Below are positions 1-5,863 of a stretch of DNA of 13,515 nucleotides, in pieces. How positions within the stretch are numbered: the first letter of the stretch is position 1; each line of letters begins with the position of its first letter. The stretch comes from CAYLLT01 sp964591605 (lineage in GTDB: Bacteria > Planctomycetota > Phycisphaerae > UBA1845 > PWPN01), in the NCBI GenBank assembly GCA_964591605.1, contig CAZQEN010000206.1, forward strand, positions 1-13,515, given 5' to 3'. The notes below the pieces were generated by a model. It was given only the letters and a program-made list of their open reading frames with translations, did no database searches and was not told the origin of the DNA. Both the position numbers and the translations under genes were made by a program.

Positions 1-41
1 GTGTTCCCTTCTTCGGGACCCTTTCGCTTGGGCAGTGAGTA

Positions 42-59
42 TCCCGATGTACATCGGGA
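42..59. repeat. Perfect 18-bp palindrome
   Basis: TCCCGATGTACATCGGGA is a perfect inverted repeat with no loop. It lies beyond the 3' end of the ygeW-like gene in a stretch (1-93) where I see no gene. The 9-nt word TCGGGACCC occurs at 13-21 and again at 54-62, partly overlapping it. It could be a protein-binding site or part of a dispersed repeat; the sequence alone does not decide. Confidence 0.4.
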
Positions 60-93
60 CCCATGCCACCCGAGAGACACGCTGCTGTATTGG

Positions 94-124
94 GGATGCA
101 GCCCTCCGGCGCGCGGAGGCATCC
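94..124 (-). terminator. Hairpin downstream of ygeW-like gene
   Basis: On the minus strand, about 9 nt after the stop codon, there is a two-part stem: an outer GGATGC/GCATCC pair (94-99 with 119-124) and an inner CTCCG/CGGAG pair (104-108 with 114-118), with a small bulge. No run of U follows, so it is either an imperfect intrinsic terminator, as is common in GC-rich genomes, or an RNA-stabilising hairpin. Confidence 0.45.
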
Positions 125-133
125 AGTTTAGGG

Positions 134-1168
134 CTAAAACGGCCGCTGGCGCATGGTGCTGGCCATGATGGCCTTGGCGGTGTGGAGGCGGTTTTCGGCC
201 TCGGGGAAGACGATGGACTGGGGGCCGTCGATAACGGCGTCGGCGACTTCGCTGCCGCGGTCGGCGGGAAGGCAGTGCATGTAGACGGCCGTCGACCTGG
301 CCAGCTTCATGCGGCGCTCGTTGCAGATCCAGTTCTTGAAGCGGGCGTTCATCGCCAGGCACTCTTTCTCGATCTTCTTCATGTCATCGTCGTTTTTCGC
401 ATCGCAGCGCTGGAGCATGAGGTCGTAGGCGCCCCAGCTCTTGGGGTAGACGATGTCGGCGTCCTTGAACGCGGCGTCCATGTCGTCGACCACTTCGAAC
501 TTTGTGCCGGCGGCCTTCGCGTTCTGACGGGCGTACTCAAGCGTCTTGTCCATGAGTCGATAGCCGGGCGGGTGGGCGAGCGTGACGTCGAGGCCCATGC
601 GGGTCATGAGCGTGATCAGGCCCTGGGGCACGGAGAGCGGCTTGGCATAGGACGGGGCATACGCCCACGAGACGGCGATCTTGCGGCCGCGGAGGTTGCC
701 GGGGCCGAAGTGCTCGCGGATGGTCATGATGTCGGCCAGCGTCTGCGTGGGGTGGTCGATGTCGCATTGCATGTTGATGACCGGGACGTCGGTGGCCTCG
801 GCCACCTGGCGCATATACTTGTTGCCTTCGTTGAGGATGAGGTCATGGCGGATGGCGATGCCGTGGCCCATGCTGCCGAGGATCTTGCCGGTGTCGAAGG
901 CGGTCTCGCCGTGGGCGATCTGCGTCGAGCGCGAGTCGAGGAAGTGGGCGTGGGCCCCGAGCTGGGTGGCTCCGGCCTCGAAGGCGTTGCGCGTGCGCGT
1001 GCTGTTGTCGAAGAAAAGCAGGAAGATCGTCTGGTGCGGCAGGAGGAGCGTGGGCTCGCCGCGGTGGAACTTCGCCTTGAGCTCATCCGCGCTGGCGAGC
1101 AGCGTGTTGATCTCGTCGAGCGTGAAATCCTGCGTTTCGATGTAATCGCGACCCTTCAGACTGGCCAT
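134..1168 (-). CDS. ygeW: YgeW-family knotted carbamoyltransferase
   Basis: This 344-residue protein belongs to the aspartate/ornithine carbamoyltransferase superfamily, which transfers a carbamoyl group from carbamoyl phosphate to an amino group in the cytoplasm. The carbamoyl-phosphate motif STRTR is at residues 56-60, DHPTQ at 138-142 and HCLPAD at 298-303. The proline-rich stretch SWAYAPSYAKPLSVPQG (167-183) and the QCDIDHPTQ context resemble E. coli YgeW closely. They also fit the knotted subgroup (YgeW and N-acetylornithine types) better than ordinary ornithine carbamoyltransferase. The true acceptor substrate of YgeW enzymes is not established. The ATG at 1168 is preceded by GGGAG with 7-nt spacing. 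A YgeY homologue lies about 2.4 kb away on the same strand, which supports the assignment because the two genes are neighbours in other genomes. Automatic annotation may call it argF; I think that is less accurate. Confidence 0.88.
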   Translation of the reverse strand: MASLKGRDYIETQDFTLDEINTLLASADELKAKFHRGEPTLLLPHQTIFLLFFDNSTRTRNAFEAGATQLGAHAHFLDSRSTQIAHGETAFDTGKILGSMGHGIAIRHDLILNEGNKYMRQVAEATDVPVINMQCDIDHPTQTLADIMTIREHFGPGNLRGRKIAVSWAYAPSYAKPLSVPQGLITLMTRMGLDVTLAHPPGYRLMDKTLEYARQNAKAAGTKFEVVDDMDAAFKDADIVYPKSWGAYDLMLQRCDAKNDDDMKKIEKECLAMNARFKNWICNERRMKLARSTAVYMHCLPADRGSEVADAVIDGPQSIVFPEAENRLHTAKAIMASTMRQRPF

Positions 1169-1253
1169 GAGGCACTCCCGTTTGGAATTCCTGCATCATG
1201 GGGGTGCACCGGAGACCTGTCGTGGGTGTGGCCGGCAATCCCCCAAGAGCGGC

Positions 1254-1285
1254 TTTATATGACGGGAAAACCGAAGATTTGTCCA
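1254..1285 (-). promoter_or_regulatory. Candidate promoter of ygeW-like gene
   Basis: On the minus strand a good -10 box TATAAA (1254-1259) lies about 85 nt upstream of the start codon. The nearest -35-like word is TGGACA (1280-1285), but the 20-nt spacing is long. Only the -10 is convincing. The 1169-1480 stretch holds no gene: it contains this promoter, a word repeat and the desaturase promoter region. Confidence 0.35.
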
Positions 1286-1295
1286 CAGGGTGGTG

Positions 1296-1351
1296 GAATG
1301 ACGAATGTCTAAATCCCAATGCCTCATGAATGACGAAGTCCGAATGACGAA
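1296..1351. repeat. GAATGACGAA short-word repeat
   Basis: Three exact copies of GAATGACGAA lie at 1296-1305, 1328-1337 and 1342-1351, separated by AT-richer spacers of 22 nt and 4 nt. The stretch is conspicuously less GC-rich than its surroundings. It occupies the intergenic region between the divergent ygeW-like and desaturase genes. It belongs in style with the word repeats at 5755-5847, 11737-11848 and 12323-12383, though the word differs. It is non-coding. Confidence 0.7.
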
Positions 1352-1448
1352 AGGGGACGTGCCTTCGCAGTATGTCGTTGGCATTCCGTGCGCAGGGGCC
1401 GTCCGGTGGGAATGGGGAGGGCGGCTGTGCGGTGGGCGGCGGGGCGGA

Positions 1449-1454
1449 TAGAAT
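1449..1454 (+). promoter_or_regulatory. Candidate -10 box for desaturase
   Basis: TAGAAT lies 26 nt upstream of the chosen ATG at 1481, inside a very G-rich stretch. I see no -35 box at normal spacing. A similar TAGAAT occurs at 2606-2611 just before the vapC remnant. Confidence 0.3.
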
Positions 1455-1480
1455 GGGTTGTTCGGTGCTGGAGAGCGTTC

Positions 1481-2536
1481 ATGGATGTGGCCACTGTGTC
1501 CCCTGTTCCGGCGGCGGATGATGATGTGTCTTCCGCCCGGCTGCTGGACCGTCAGGCGCTGGCGGACGATGTGCGGGCGCTGTCGGTGGTCCGTGGCTGG
1601 CGGTCGGTGGCGGCGCTGCTCACGCAGTATGCGGTGATGGCGGCGGCGATCGGAGCGGCGGTGTGGTCGCAGGCGTGGCCGGTGTACGTGATCGCGGCGA
1701 TCGTCGTGGGGAGCCGGATGCATGCGTGCGGGGTGCTCATGCACGAGGCCGCTCACTTCCGGCTGCTGCGGAACCGGTTCCTCAACGACACGGTGGGCGA
1801 CGTGCTGTGCGCGTTTCCGATCGGGGTGAGCACGTCGGTGTATCGCCACTACCACTTCCTGCATCACCGGTACGTGAACACGGCCGAGGACCCGGATATC
1901 CAGAAGGTGGCGGGTGACGAGGAATGGTCGTGGCCGAAGACGCAGTGGGAGTGCTTCAAGATCTTCGCGCGGGACCTGCTGGGGCTGAGCCTGCGGACGG
2001 CGCTGTTCTTCATGTGGTTCTGGTCGAGCTGGCGGTGGATGCGGCGGCGGCCGGGGACGCCGGCGCTCTCGATGCGCGAGCGGGTGACGTTCGTGCTGTT
2101 CTGGGCGGCGCTGGCCACGGGGCTGACGCTGCTGCACGCGTGGTTCTATTTTCTGGTACTGTGGGTGATCCCGGCGTTCACGGTGCTGACGGCGATCTTC
2201 CGGATCCGCAATCTGTCAGAGCATTACGGGGTGGGCAGCACGCACGAGCTCAACGAATCGCGCAACGTTTACCCGACGTGGTGGGAGCGTCTGCTGATTG
2301 CGCCGTGCCACGTCAACTTCCATCTGGATCATCACCTGTTCCCCTCGGTGCCGTGGTACAACCTGCCGCGGCTGCATCGACTCCTGCTGGGGCAGCCGGC
2401 GTACGCGGCGAACGCCCACCTGACGAGGAGCTACACGGGGCTCCGGCGGGGTCTGCTGGCGGAGGTGCTCGCGGCCAGCGCCCCGATGCCGCGAGGACTC
2501 GTGGCTCATGCCGCGCCGGCGACTCGTGCGGCTTGA
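1481..2536 (+). CDS. Membrane fatty-acid desaturase
   Basis: This 351-residue membrane di-iron desaturase or hydroxylase inserts double bonds into lipid acyl chains, or a related oxidation, using O2 and an electron donor. The three histidine clusters are intact: HEAAH at 88-92, HYHFLHH at 123-129 and HVNFHLDHH at 277-285. An additional NLSEH sits at 244-248. Hydrophobic segments at about 45-80, 105-120, 170-185 and 203-240 fit a four-helix integral membrane protein with cytosolic histidines. An in-frame upstream ATG at 1388 exists, but the extra 31 residues are Arg/Trp-rich and unconvincing. The ATG at 1481 has GGAGAG just upstream and fits the family. It stands alone on the plus strand, divergent from the ygeW-like gene. 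Carotenoid ketolase-like or sterol-type activity is an alternative within the same superfamily. Confidence 0.88.
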   Translation: MDVATVSPVPAADDDVSSARLLDRQALADDVRALSVVRGWRSVAALLTQYAVMAAAIGAAVWSQAWPVYVIAAIVVGSRMHACGVLMHEAAHFRLLRNRFLNDTVGDVLCAFPIGVSTSVYRHYHFLHHRYVNTAEDPDIQKVAGDEEWSWPKTQWECFKIFARDLLGLSLRTALFFMWFWSSWRWMRRRPGTPALSMRERVTFVLFWAALATGLTLLHAWFYFLVLWVIPAFTVLTAIFRIRNLSEHYGVGSTHELNESRNVYPTWWERLLIAPCHVNFHLDHHLFPSVPWYNLPRLHRLLLGQPAYAANAHLTRSYTGLRRGLLAEVLAASAPMPRGLVAHAAPATRAA

Positions 2537-2613
2537 GCGGGGGGGACGTCGTCGTGGATGCGGGGTGGGCAGGATCGAGGCTTGTTTCGCGCGCATGCGG
2601 GCCATTAGAATGA

Positions 2614-2934
2614 GGCGATGCCCAACACTGTTCACGTGAGCGACTGGCTGTGCTTGCGGCACTCACTCTGCTGGAGACTACCGATGAAGCATTGGGTCTG
2701 GCACAGGAGTTTGTGGACAAGCGGGTGGTTCCGGCCGAGGCGGCCGAAGACGCGCTGCACATCGCCGTCGCTGCTACGAACGGAGTCGAATACCTGGTCA
2801 CGTGGAATTGTCGCCACATCGCGAACGCCGTCATGCGGCCCCAGATTGAAGCCGTCTGCCGAGCTGCCGGCTATGAGCCGCCGATCATCTGCACGCCAGA
2901 GGAACTGATGGAGATCGACGAATATGAAAGATGA
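2614..2934 (+). pseudogene. VapC-like PIN toxin, 5'-truncated
   Basis: The frame encodes the C-terminal half of a PIN-domain (VapC family) ribonuclease toxin. Recognisable pieces are GDAQHCSRERLAVLAAL, then LLETTDEAL, then the conserved AAEDALHIAVAA (an acidic active-site region), LVTWNCRHIANA, and the usual C-terminal ICTPEELMEID. Homology runs upstream to codon 2614, where an in-frame TGA at 2611-2613 cuts it off. The N-terminal part with the first catalytic aspartate, normally about 50-70 residues, is absent, and nothing resembling it is seen in 2537-2610. A GTG at 2650 could start a 94-residue remnant. Upstream, TTGTTT (2582-2587) and TAGAAT (2606-2611) with 18-nt spacing look like a promoter but may be chance. 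The remnant overlaps its partner gene by 11 nt. It is probably an inactivated toxin. Confidence 0.72.
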
Positions 2935-3109
2935 TCCGATTGTTGCCGAGGTCCGCAAGACGCGCCAGGCCCACGCCGAAGAGTTTGGGTACGATTTGAT
3001 GGCCATCTATCGCGACATTAAAGCGAAAGAACGCGCAAGTGGCCGTGAGTTTGTTCGCTACCCACCGCGACCTGCGAAGTCGCAGCCCATCTCGCCGGCG
3101 GCACGATAG
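2924..3109 (+). CDS. Small VapC-partner protein, putative antitoxin
   Basis: This 61-residue hydrophilic protein begins MKDDPIVAEVRKTRQAHAEEFGYDL and continues with a short helical segment and a basic, proline-containing tail. I recognise it as the small protein that accompanies PIN-domain toxins of this type in cyanobacteria and planctomycetes, usually just downstream and overlapping. Its role as antitoxin is inferred from context; it has no obvious AbrB, RHH or Phd DNA-binding motif. The ATG lies inside the end of the vapC frame (11-nt overlap, different frame), with GGAG about 10 nt upstream, so it was probably translationally coupled to the toxin. The frame is intact although the toxin is truncated. 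A short GCAGCG/CGCTGC hairpin (3109-3123) sits at its stop. Confidence 0.65.
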   Translation: MKDDPIVAEVRKTRQAHAEEFGYDLMAIYRDIKAKERASGREFVRYPPRPAKSQPISPAAR

Positions 3110-3156
3110 CAGCGAGCCGCTGCAGCACTCATGACCGGCCGGGTGGTGCATCTGCG

Positions 3157-3615
3157 TCAGGATTCTGGCCACGGGACCCACGTCTGACGAAATGTGGTTT
3201 TCAGATCGGCCGGCATGGCGAATTCAACTCTTCTCTCCGATCTGAACGGGTTCAGAGATACTATTAGGCGATCCGATGTAAAAGACTCCGGTTGAAAGTA
3301 GTACGTTGTCATGCGAGACGCATAGACACGGCGTTCTCGAAAGGCAACAACAAGCAGTCGCTGCCGCCTGAAGATCCCGAATCTCTCGAAGTATCGTGGA
3401 ACGGCCAGGTACTGTGAATCATCGGACCAGAGGAAGCTCGGATTGCATCGCTCGATGTGGAGACCCGACGAAACGCACAGTATGCCCGAGGTCGGATTTG
3501 ACATCGAGACTTCGCAAGCAGGGTTGATTTGGGCGACGAACCTGCCATCCGGTGAAACCGCGCGATAACGACGTCGCCAGATGGGAAGATTGTAGGGCCA
3601 CTCCTCATCGCTCAT
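3157..3615 (-). CDS. Uncharacterised protein, propeller-like motifs
   Basis: This 152-residue protein has no function I can assign. It carries WRRRYRAVSPDGRFVAQI near the N-terminus and FLWSDDSQYLAVP at about 61-73. These SPDG/WSDDS patterns resemble blades of WD40/PD40 or TolB-like propellers, but only two are visible, too few for a full propeller. The rest is rich in aromatic and arginine residues; there is no signal peptide or membrane segment. I have an impression of a family of lone proteins of this size in proteobacteria, sometimes near toxin or immunity genes, which I cannot verify here. The start overlaps the 3' end of the ygeY-like gene by 11 nt and uses AGGAG inside that gene, so it is probably coupled to it. 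Base composition is near 50% G+C on the lines I counted, well below its neighbours, suggesting transfer. Confidence 0.6.
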   Translation of the reverse strand: MSDEEWPYNLPIWRRRYRAVSPDGRFVAQINPACEVSMSNPTSGILCVSSGLHIERCNPSFLWSDDSQYLAVPRYFERFGIFRRQRLLVVAFRERRVYASRMTTYYFQPESFTSDRLIVSLNPFRSERRVEFAMPADLKTTFRQTWVPWPES

Positions 3616-4879
3616 CGTCTTCGGCTCCTCCCCTCCCCCCAGGCAGTTTCCCGCCTCCTGTTCGCTTGCCGGCGGTCAAGCTGCAGTAGACCACCGGAAA
3701 CGCGGTGTAGAAGGCGGCGGCCTGGATGAGCTGTTTGATCGGGACCGAATCGTTGACGGTGTGGGCGACGGATTCGGGGGCGGGGCCGAAGCCGACGCAG
3801 GGGATGCCGAACATGCCGTTGATGGAGACGGCGTTGGTGCTGAAGGTCCAGCGGCCGACGGTGGGCGTTTTGTGGTAGAGGGATTTGTAGGTTTCGACGG
3901 CCGCGGCGACGGGGGCGCTGTCTTCAGGGACCTGCCAGGTGGGGAAGTAGCTTGTCGTCGGATAGGTCAGGCCGGTGTAGGCGGCGCGGGCGTAGCGGCG
4001 GGTTTCGACTTTCGCGTCCGGGACGCCGGCGCGCCGGCAGGCGTCGCGCACTTCCTTGAGGGCGCTGGCTTCGGTGTCGCCGGTGGTCAGGCGGCGGTCG
4101 AGATGGATGAACGCCTGGTCGGGCACCGCGCACATGCTCGGCGTTTTGCAGTCGATGTAGCTGACGGTGATCGTCGCCTTGCCCAGGAACGGGTCACTGC
4201 GCAGGCGGTCGTTGAGCTTTTCGATTTCGCTCACGATCTTCGCGATCCTGTAGACGGCGTTGACGCCCTTGTGCGGCATCGAGCCGTGGCAGCTTTTCCC
4301 TTTGACGGTGACGCCGATTTCCATGCGTCCGCGCTGGCCGCGGAGGATCTGGCAGTTGGTCGAATCGGTGACGACGACGCACTCGGGCCGGAACTTTCCT
4401 TCGCGCACGATGTACTGCCAGCACAGGCCGTCGCAGTCTTCCTCCATGACCGTGAAGACCATGTAGAGCGAATACCGGTCGGTCGGCAGCTTCAGATCGC
4501 GGATGATCCGGCCGGCGTAGACCATGCTCGCGGCGGCGCCCTCCTGATCGCCGGCCCCGCGTCCCCAGACGCGGCCGGCCGCGACTTTGCCCTGGTACGG
4601 GTCGTGCTTCCACTCGTTGCGGTCTCCGACGCCGACGGTGTCGACGTGGGCATCGATTGCGATCACACGGGGTCCGCGGCCGATGCGGGCAAAGAGGTTG
4701 CCCAGGCCGTCGATCTTGATCTCGTCATAGGCCCTGAGCCTGCGGAGCTCTCTGGCGATGCGGTCGATGACCGGCTTTTCGTGCGTGCTCTCACTGGGAA
4801 TGGCGACGATGTCGCGGAGAAACTTGACCATGTCGTCGCGGTAATGCGCGGCGCGGGCCATGACGGCGGCTGCGTTCAT
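3605..4879 (-). CDS. ygeY: YgeY-family M20 metallohydrolase
   Basis: This 424-residue zinc-dependent amidohydrolase/peptidase belongs to the M20 (DapE/ArgE-like) family. Metal-site motifs are AIDAHVD at 74-80, GAGDQEG at 108-114, the catalytic pair MEEDCDGLCW at 145-154, VVTDSTN at 169-175 (Asp where E. coli YgeY has Glu) and AHTVND at 372-377. The dimerisation-domain SCHGS is at 196-200. The segments RFLRD-MVAIPSES-like, EEDCDGLCWQYI, GQRGRMEI and WTFSTN match E. coli YgeY closely. YgeY homologues are linked elsewhere to YgeW, diaminopropionate ammonia-lyase and sometimes selenium-dependent purine or hydantoin catabolism; the substrate is unproven. The ATG at 4879 is preceded by AGGAGA at 6 nt. 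The open frame extends further upstream but runs antisense-like through the next gene. About the last 20 residues (KRTGGGKLPGG onward) look like a low-complexity extension beyond the family's usual end. Confidence 0.88.
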   Translation of the reverse strand: MNAAAVMARAAHYRDDMVKFLRDIVAIPSESTHEKPVIDRIARELRRLRAYDEIKIDGLGNLFARIGRGPRVIAIDAHVDTVGVGDRNEWKHDPYQGKVAAGRVWGRGAGDQEGAAASMVYAGRIIRDLKLPTDRYSLYMVFTVMEEDCDGLCWQYIVREGKFRPECVVVTDSTNCQILRGQRGRMEIGVTVKGKSCHGSMPHKGVNAVYRIAKIVSEIEKLNDRLRSDPFLGKATITVSYIDCKTPSMCAVPDQAFIHLDRRLTTGDTEASALKEVRDACRRAGVPDAKVETRRYARAAYTGLTYPTTSYFPTWQVPEDSAPVAAAVETYKSLYHKTPTVGRWTFSTNAVSINGMFGIPCVGFGPAPESVAHTVNDSVPIKQLIQAAAFYTAFPVVYCSLTAGKRTGGGKLPGGRGGAEDDER

Positions 4880-4906
4880 TGACGTCTCCTGATCAGACCG
4901 GCGGGT

Positions 4907-4935
4907 AACGTACTGAGGCCTGGAAACGGCGTCAA
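4907..4935 (-). promoter_or_regulatory. Candidate promoter for ygeY-like gene
   Basis: On the minus strand TTGACG (4930-4935) and TACGTT (4907-4912) are separated by exactly 17 nt. The -35 is strong and the -10 weak. It would give a leader of about 20-25 nt before the ATG at 4879. It lies after the hairpin at 4951-4965, which suggests ygeY can be transcribed independently of the kinase operon. Confidence 0.4.
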
Positions 4936-4950
4936 ACCGCCGCTTCGGAA

Positions 4951-4965
4951 GCAGACGGAGTCTGC
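4951..4965 (-). terminator. Hairpin after kinase operon
   Basis: GCAGAC-TCC-GTCTGC on the minus strand forms a 6-bp stem with a three-base loop, 3 nt after the stop of the downstream kinase gene and followed by TTCC. A second small hairpin, CGGCG/CGCCG, is at 4927-4942. It is likely a weak intrinsic terminator separating the kinase operon from ygeY. Confidence 0.45.
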
Positions 4966-4968
4966 CAC

Positions 4969-5742
4969 TCACGCCGGCTGCGAGGCAGGCTCGGCGGTCT
5001 TGGTCGGGAGGGCCGCCGGCGGGGGGTTGGCCGGCCGGGCGGGCCAGTTCACGAAATTGCGGGAGGCGAAGAACTCCGAGACAACCTGACGGAGCTGAGC
5101 CTGGATGGTGTCGGGCCGCAGGCGGGCGTTGAACGTCTTGAAATCGAACTCCTCGGCCAGCTTGCCGTATTCGCGGATGAGGAGCCCCTGGTACTTCTTG
5201 AAGCTGTCGTACGGATCGTCGCTGAGGCCCAGGTCCATGCCCGACTCGAAGTAGTCGATCGCCCCCCGCGGGATGGCCCGGCGGATGAGGGTGGCGACGT
5301 CGATCTTGAGATACAGCACGAGGTGCGGCACGGGGGCGAAGCCGTACAGGTCGCGGACCCACTGGCGGTCGACGCCGCGGACGACGTCGCGGGCGAAGGC
5401 GGTGAACACGTAGCGGTCGGCGAGCACGACGAAGCCGCTGCGGAGGGCGGGGACGATCTCCTTTTCGAGGCGGTCCGCGAAATCGGCGGCGTAGAGCAGG
5501 GCGTAGGTGAAGCGGTTGAGGGCCCGGATCTGCTTGGCCTGGGTGATGGTGCGGCCGATGAGCGGGCTGCGCGTCCAGCCGGTTTCCACGACGCCGTAGC
5601 CGTTCACCTCGAGCCACTCGCGCAGCATGGTGGTCTGGGTGGTGCGTCCGACGGCGTCGGTGCCCTCGATGGTGATCAGCACGCCGGGGAAATCCCCCTT
5701 CTGCATGTAGGGCAGACCTTCACCAAAGAACTGAAGATTCAT
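4969..5742 (-). CDS. Thymidylate-kinase-like protein, Arg in Walker A
   Basis: This 257-residue P-loop kinase resembles dTMP kinases. The Walker A region is IEGTDAVGRTTQ (25-36), so the usual invariant Lys is Arg33. I recall such GVGRSTQ-like loops in a planctomycete and Chloroflexi subgroup, so this may be a family trait rather than damage. The DRYVFTAFARDVVRG stretch (109-123) gives the DR(Y/H) motif. The REPGG motif that positions dTMP in classical enzymes is replaced by ETGWTRSP (53-60). The sequence is paralogous to the upstream kinase (ADFADRLE, DRYVFTAFARD, the ESGMDL/EAGMDL segment). The last about 25 residues are Pro/Ala-rich and probably disordered. The ATG at 5742 has GAGGG upstream; an in-frame ATG at 5796 would add residues encoded by the TCGAAAG repeat and is rejected. 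Substrate is uncertain: a nucleotide or other small phosphoacceptor. Confidence 0.78.
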   Translation of the reverse strand: MNLQFFGEGLPYMQKGDFPGVLITIEGTDAVGRTTQTTMLREWLEVNGYGVVETGWTRSPLIGRTITQAKQIRALNRFTYALLYAADFADRLEKEIVPALRSGFVVLADRYVFTAFARDVVRGVDRQWVRDLYGFAPVPHLVLYLKIDVATLIRRAIPRGAIDYFESGMDLGLSDDPYDSFKKYQGLLIREYGKLAEEFDFKTFNARLRPDTIQAQLRQVVSEFFASRNFVNWPARPANPPPAALPTKTAEPASQPA

Positions 5743-5863
5743 GCGATCCCTCGGGAAAAGTCGAAAGTCGAAAGTCGAAAGTCGAAAGACCGCCACACGA
5801 GCGGCGTGTCTTCTTTCGAGTTTCGCCTTTCGACTTTCTGCATTTTGTTCATGCGATCCTCGG
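5738..5863. repeat. TCGAAAG hairpin element with flanking 16-17 nt duplication
   Basis: On the plus strand TTCATGCGATCCCTCGG (5738-5754) recurs as TTCATGCGATCCTCGG (5848-5863), one base shorter. Between them lies about 93 bp made of four tandem TCGAAAG units (5761-5788), a GC-rich core containing ACACGAGCGGCGTGTC (5795-5810), and an opposing arm of CTTTCGA-type words (5813-5839). The two arms are complementary, so the whole insert can fold into a long hairpin. The 5848-5863 copy carries the stop codon of the upstream kinase and the 5738-5754 copy carries the ribosome site and ATG of the downstream kinase. This looks like an insertion that duplicated its target at an ATGA stop/start overlap. 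Confidence 0.75.
5739..5852 (-). CDS. 37-codon bridging mini-ORF across the repeat element
   Basis: The ATG in the duplicated sequence next to the upstream kinase stop (an ATGA overlap) opens a frame reading MNKMQKVERRNSKEDTPLVW and onward to FSRGIA. It ends at a TGA that overlaps the ATG of the downstream kinase in a second ATGA. The frame is therefore continuous through the inserted element and would carry translational coupling from one kinase to the other. The peptide itself is encoded by repeat and need not have a function. Translation is unproven; the frame match could be a one-in-three coincidence. Confidence 0.25.
   Translation of the reverse strand: MNKMQKVERRNSKEDTPLVWRSFDFRLSTFDFSRGIA

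Noticed and set aside
35..1312. Long plus-strand open frame opposite the ygeW-like gene
   Set aside because: It is the antisense of a gene with clear carbamoyltransferase motifs; its protein is low-complexity Val/Gly/Arg-rich and typical of GC-rich shadow frames.
2618..2908. Plus-strand ATG frame over the vapC remnant
   Set aside because: It is out of frame with the recognised PIN-domain sequence, and its protein is Arg/Ser/Trp-rich.
134..4879. Selenium-linked metabolism
   Set aside because: YgeY relatives are linked to selenium elsewhere, but no selenocysteine codon context, SelD or molybdenum hydroxylase gene is visible here.
3761..4882. Long plus-strand open frame opposite the ygeY-like gene
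   Set aside because: It mirrors the M20 hydrolase, has no recognisable motif, and is Gly/Asp/Val-rich as expected for antisense.
4880..5617. N-terminal extension of the ygeY frame
   Set aside because: It runs in another frame through the downstream kinase and is Arg/Pro-rich; the ATG at 4879 has a good ribosome site and matches the family start.
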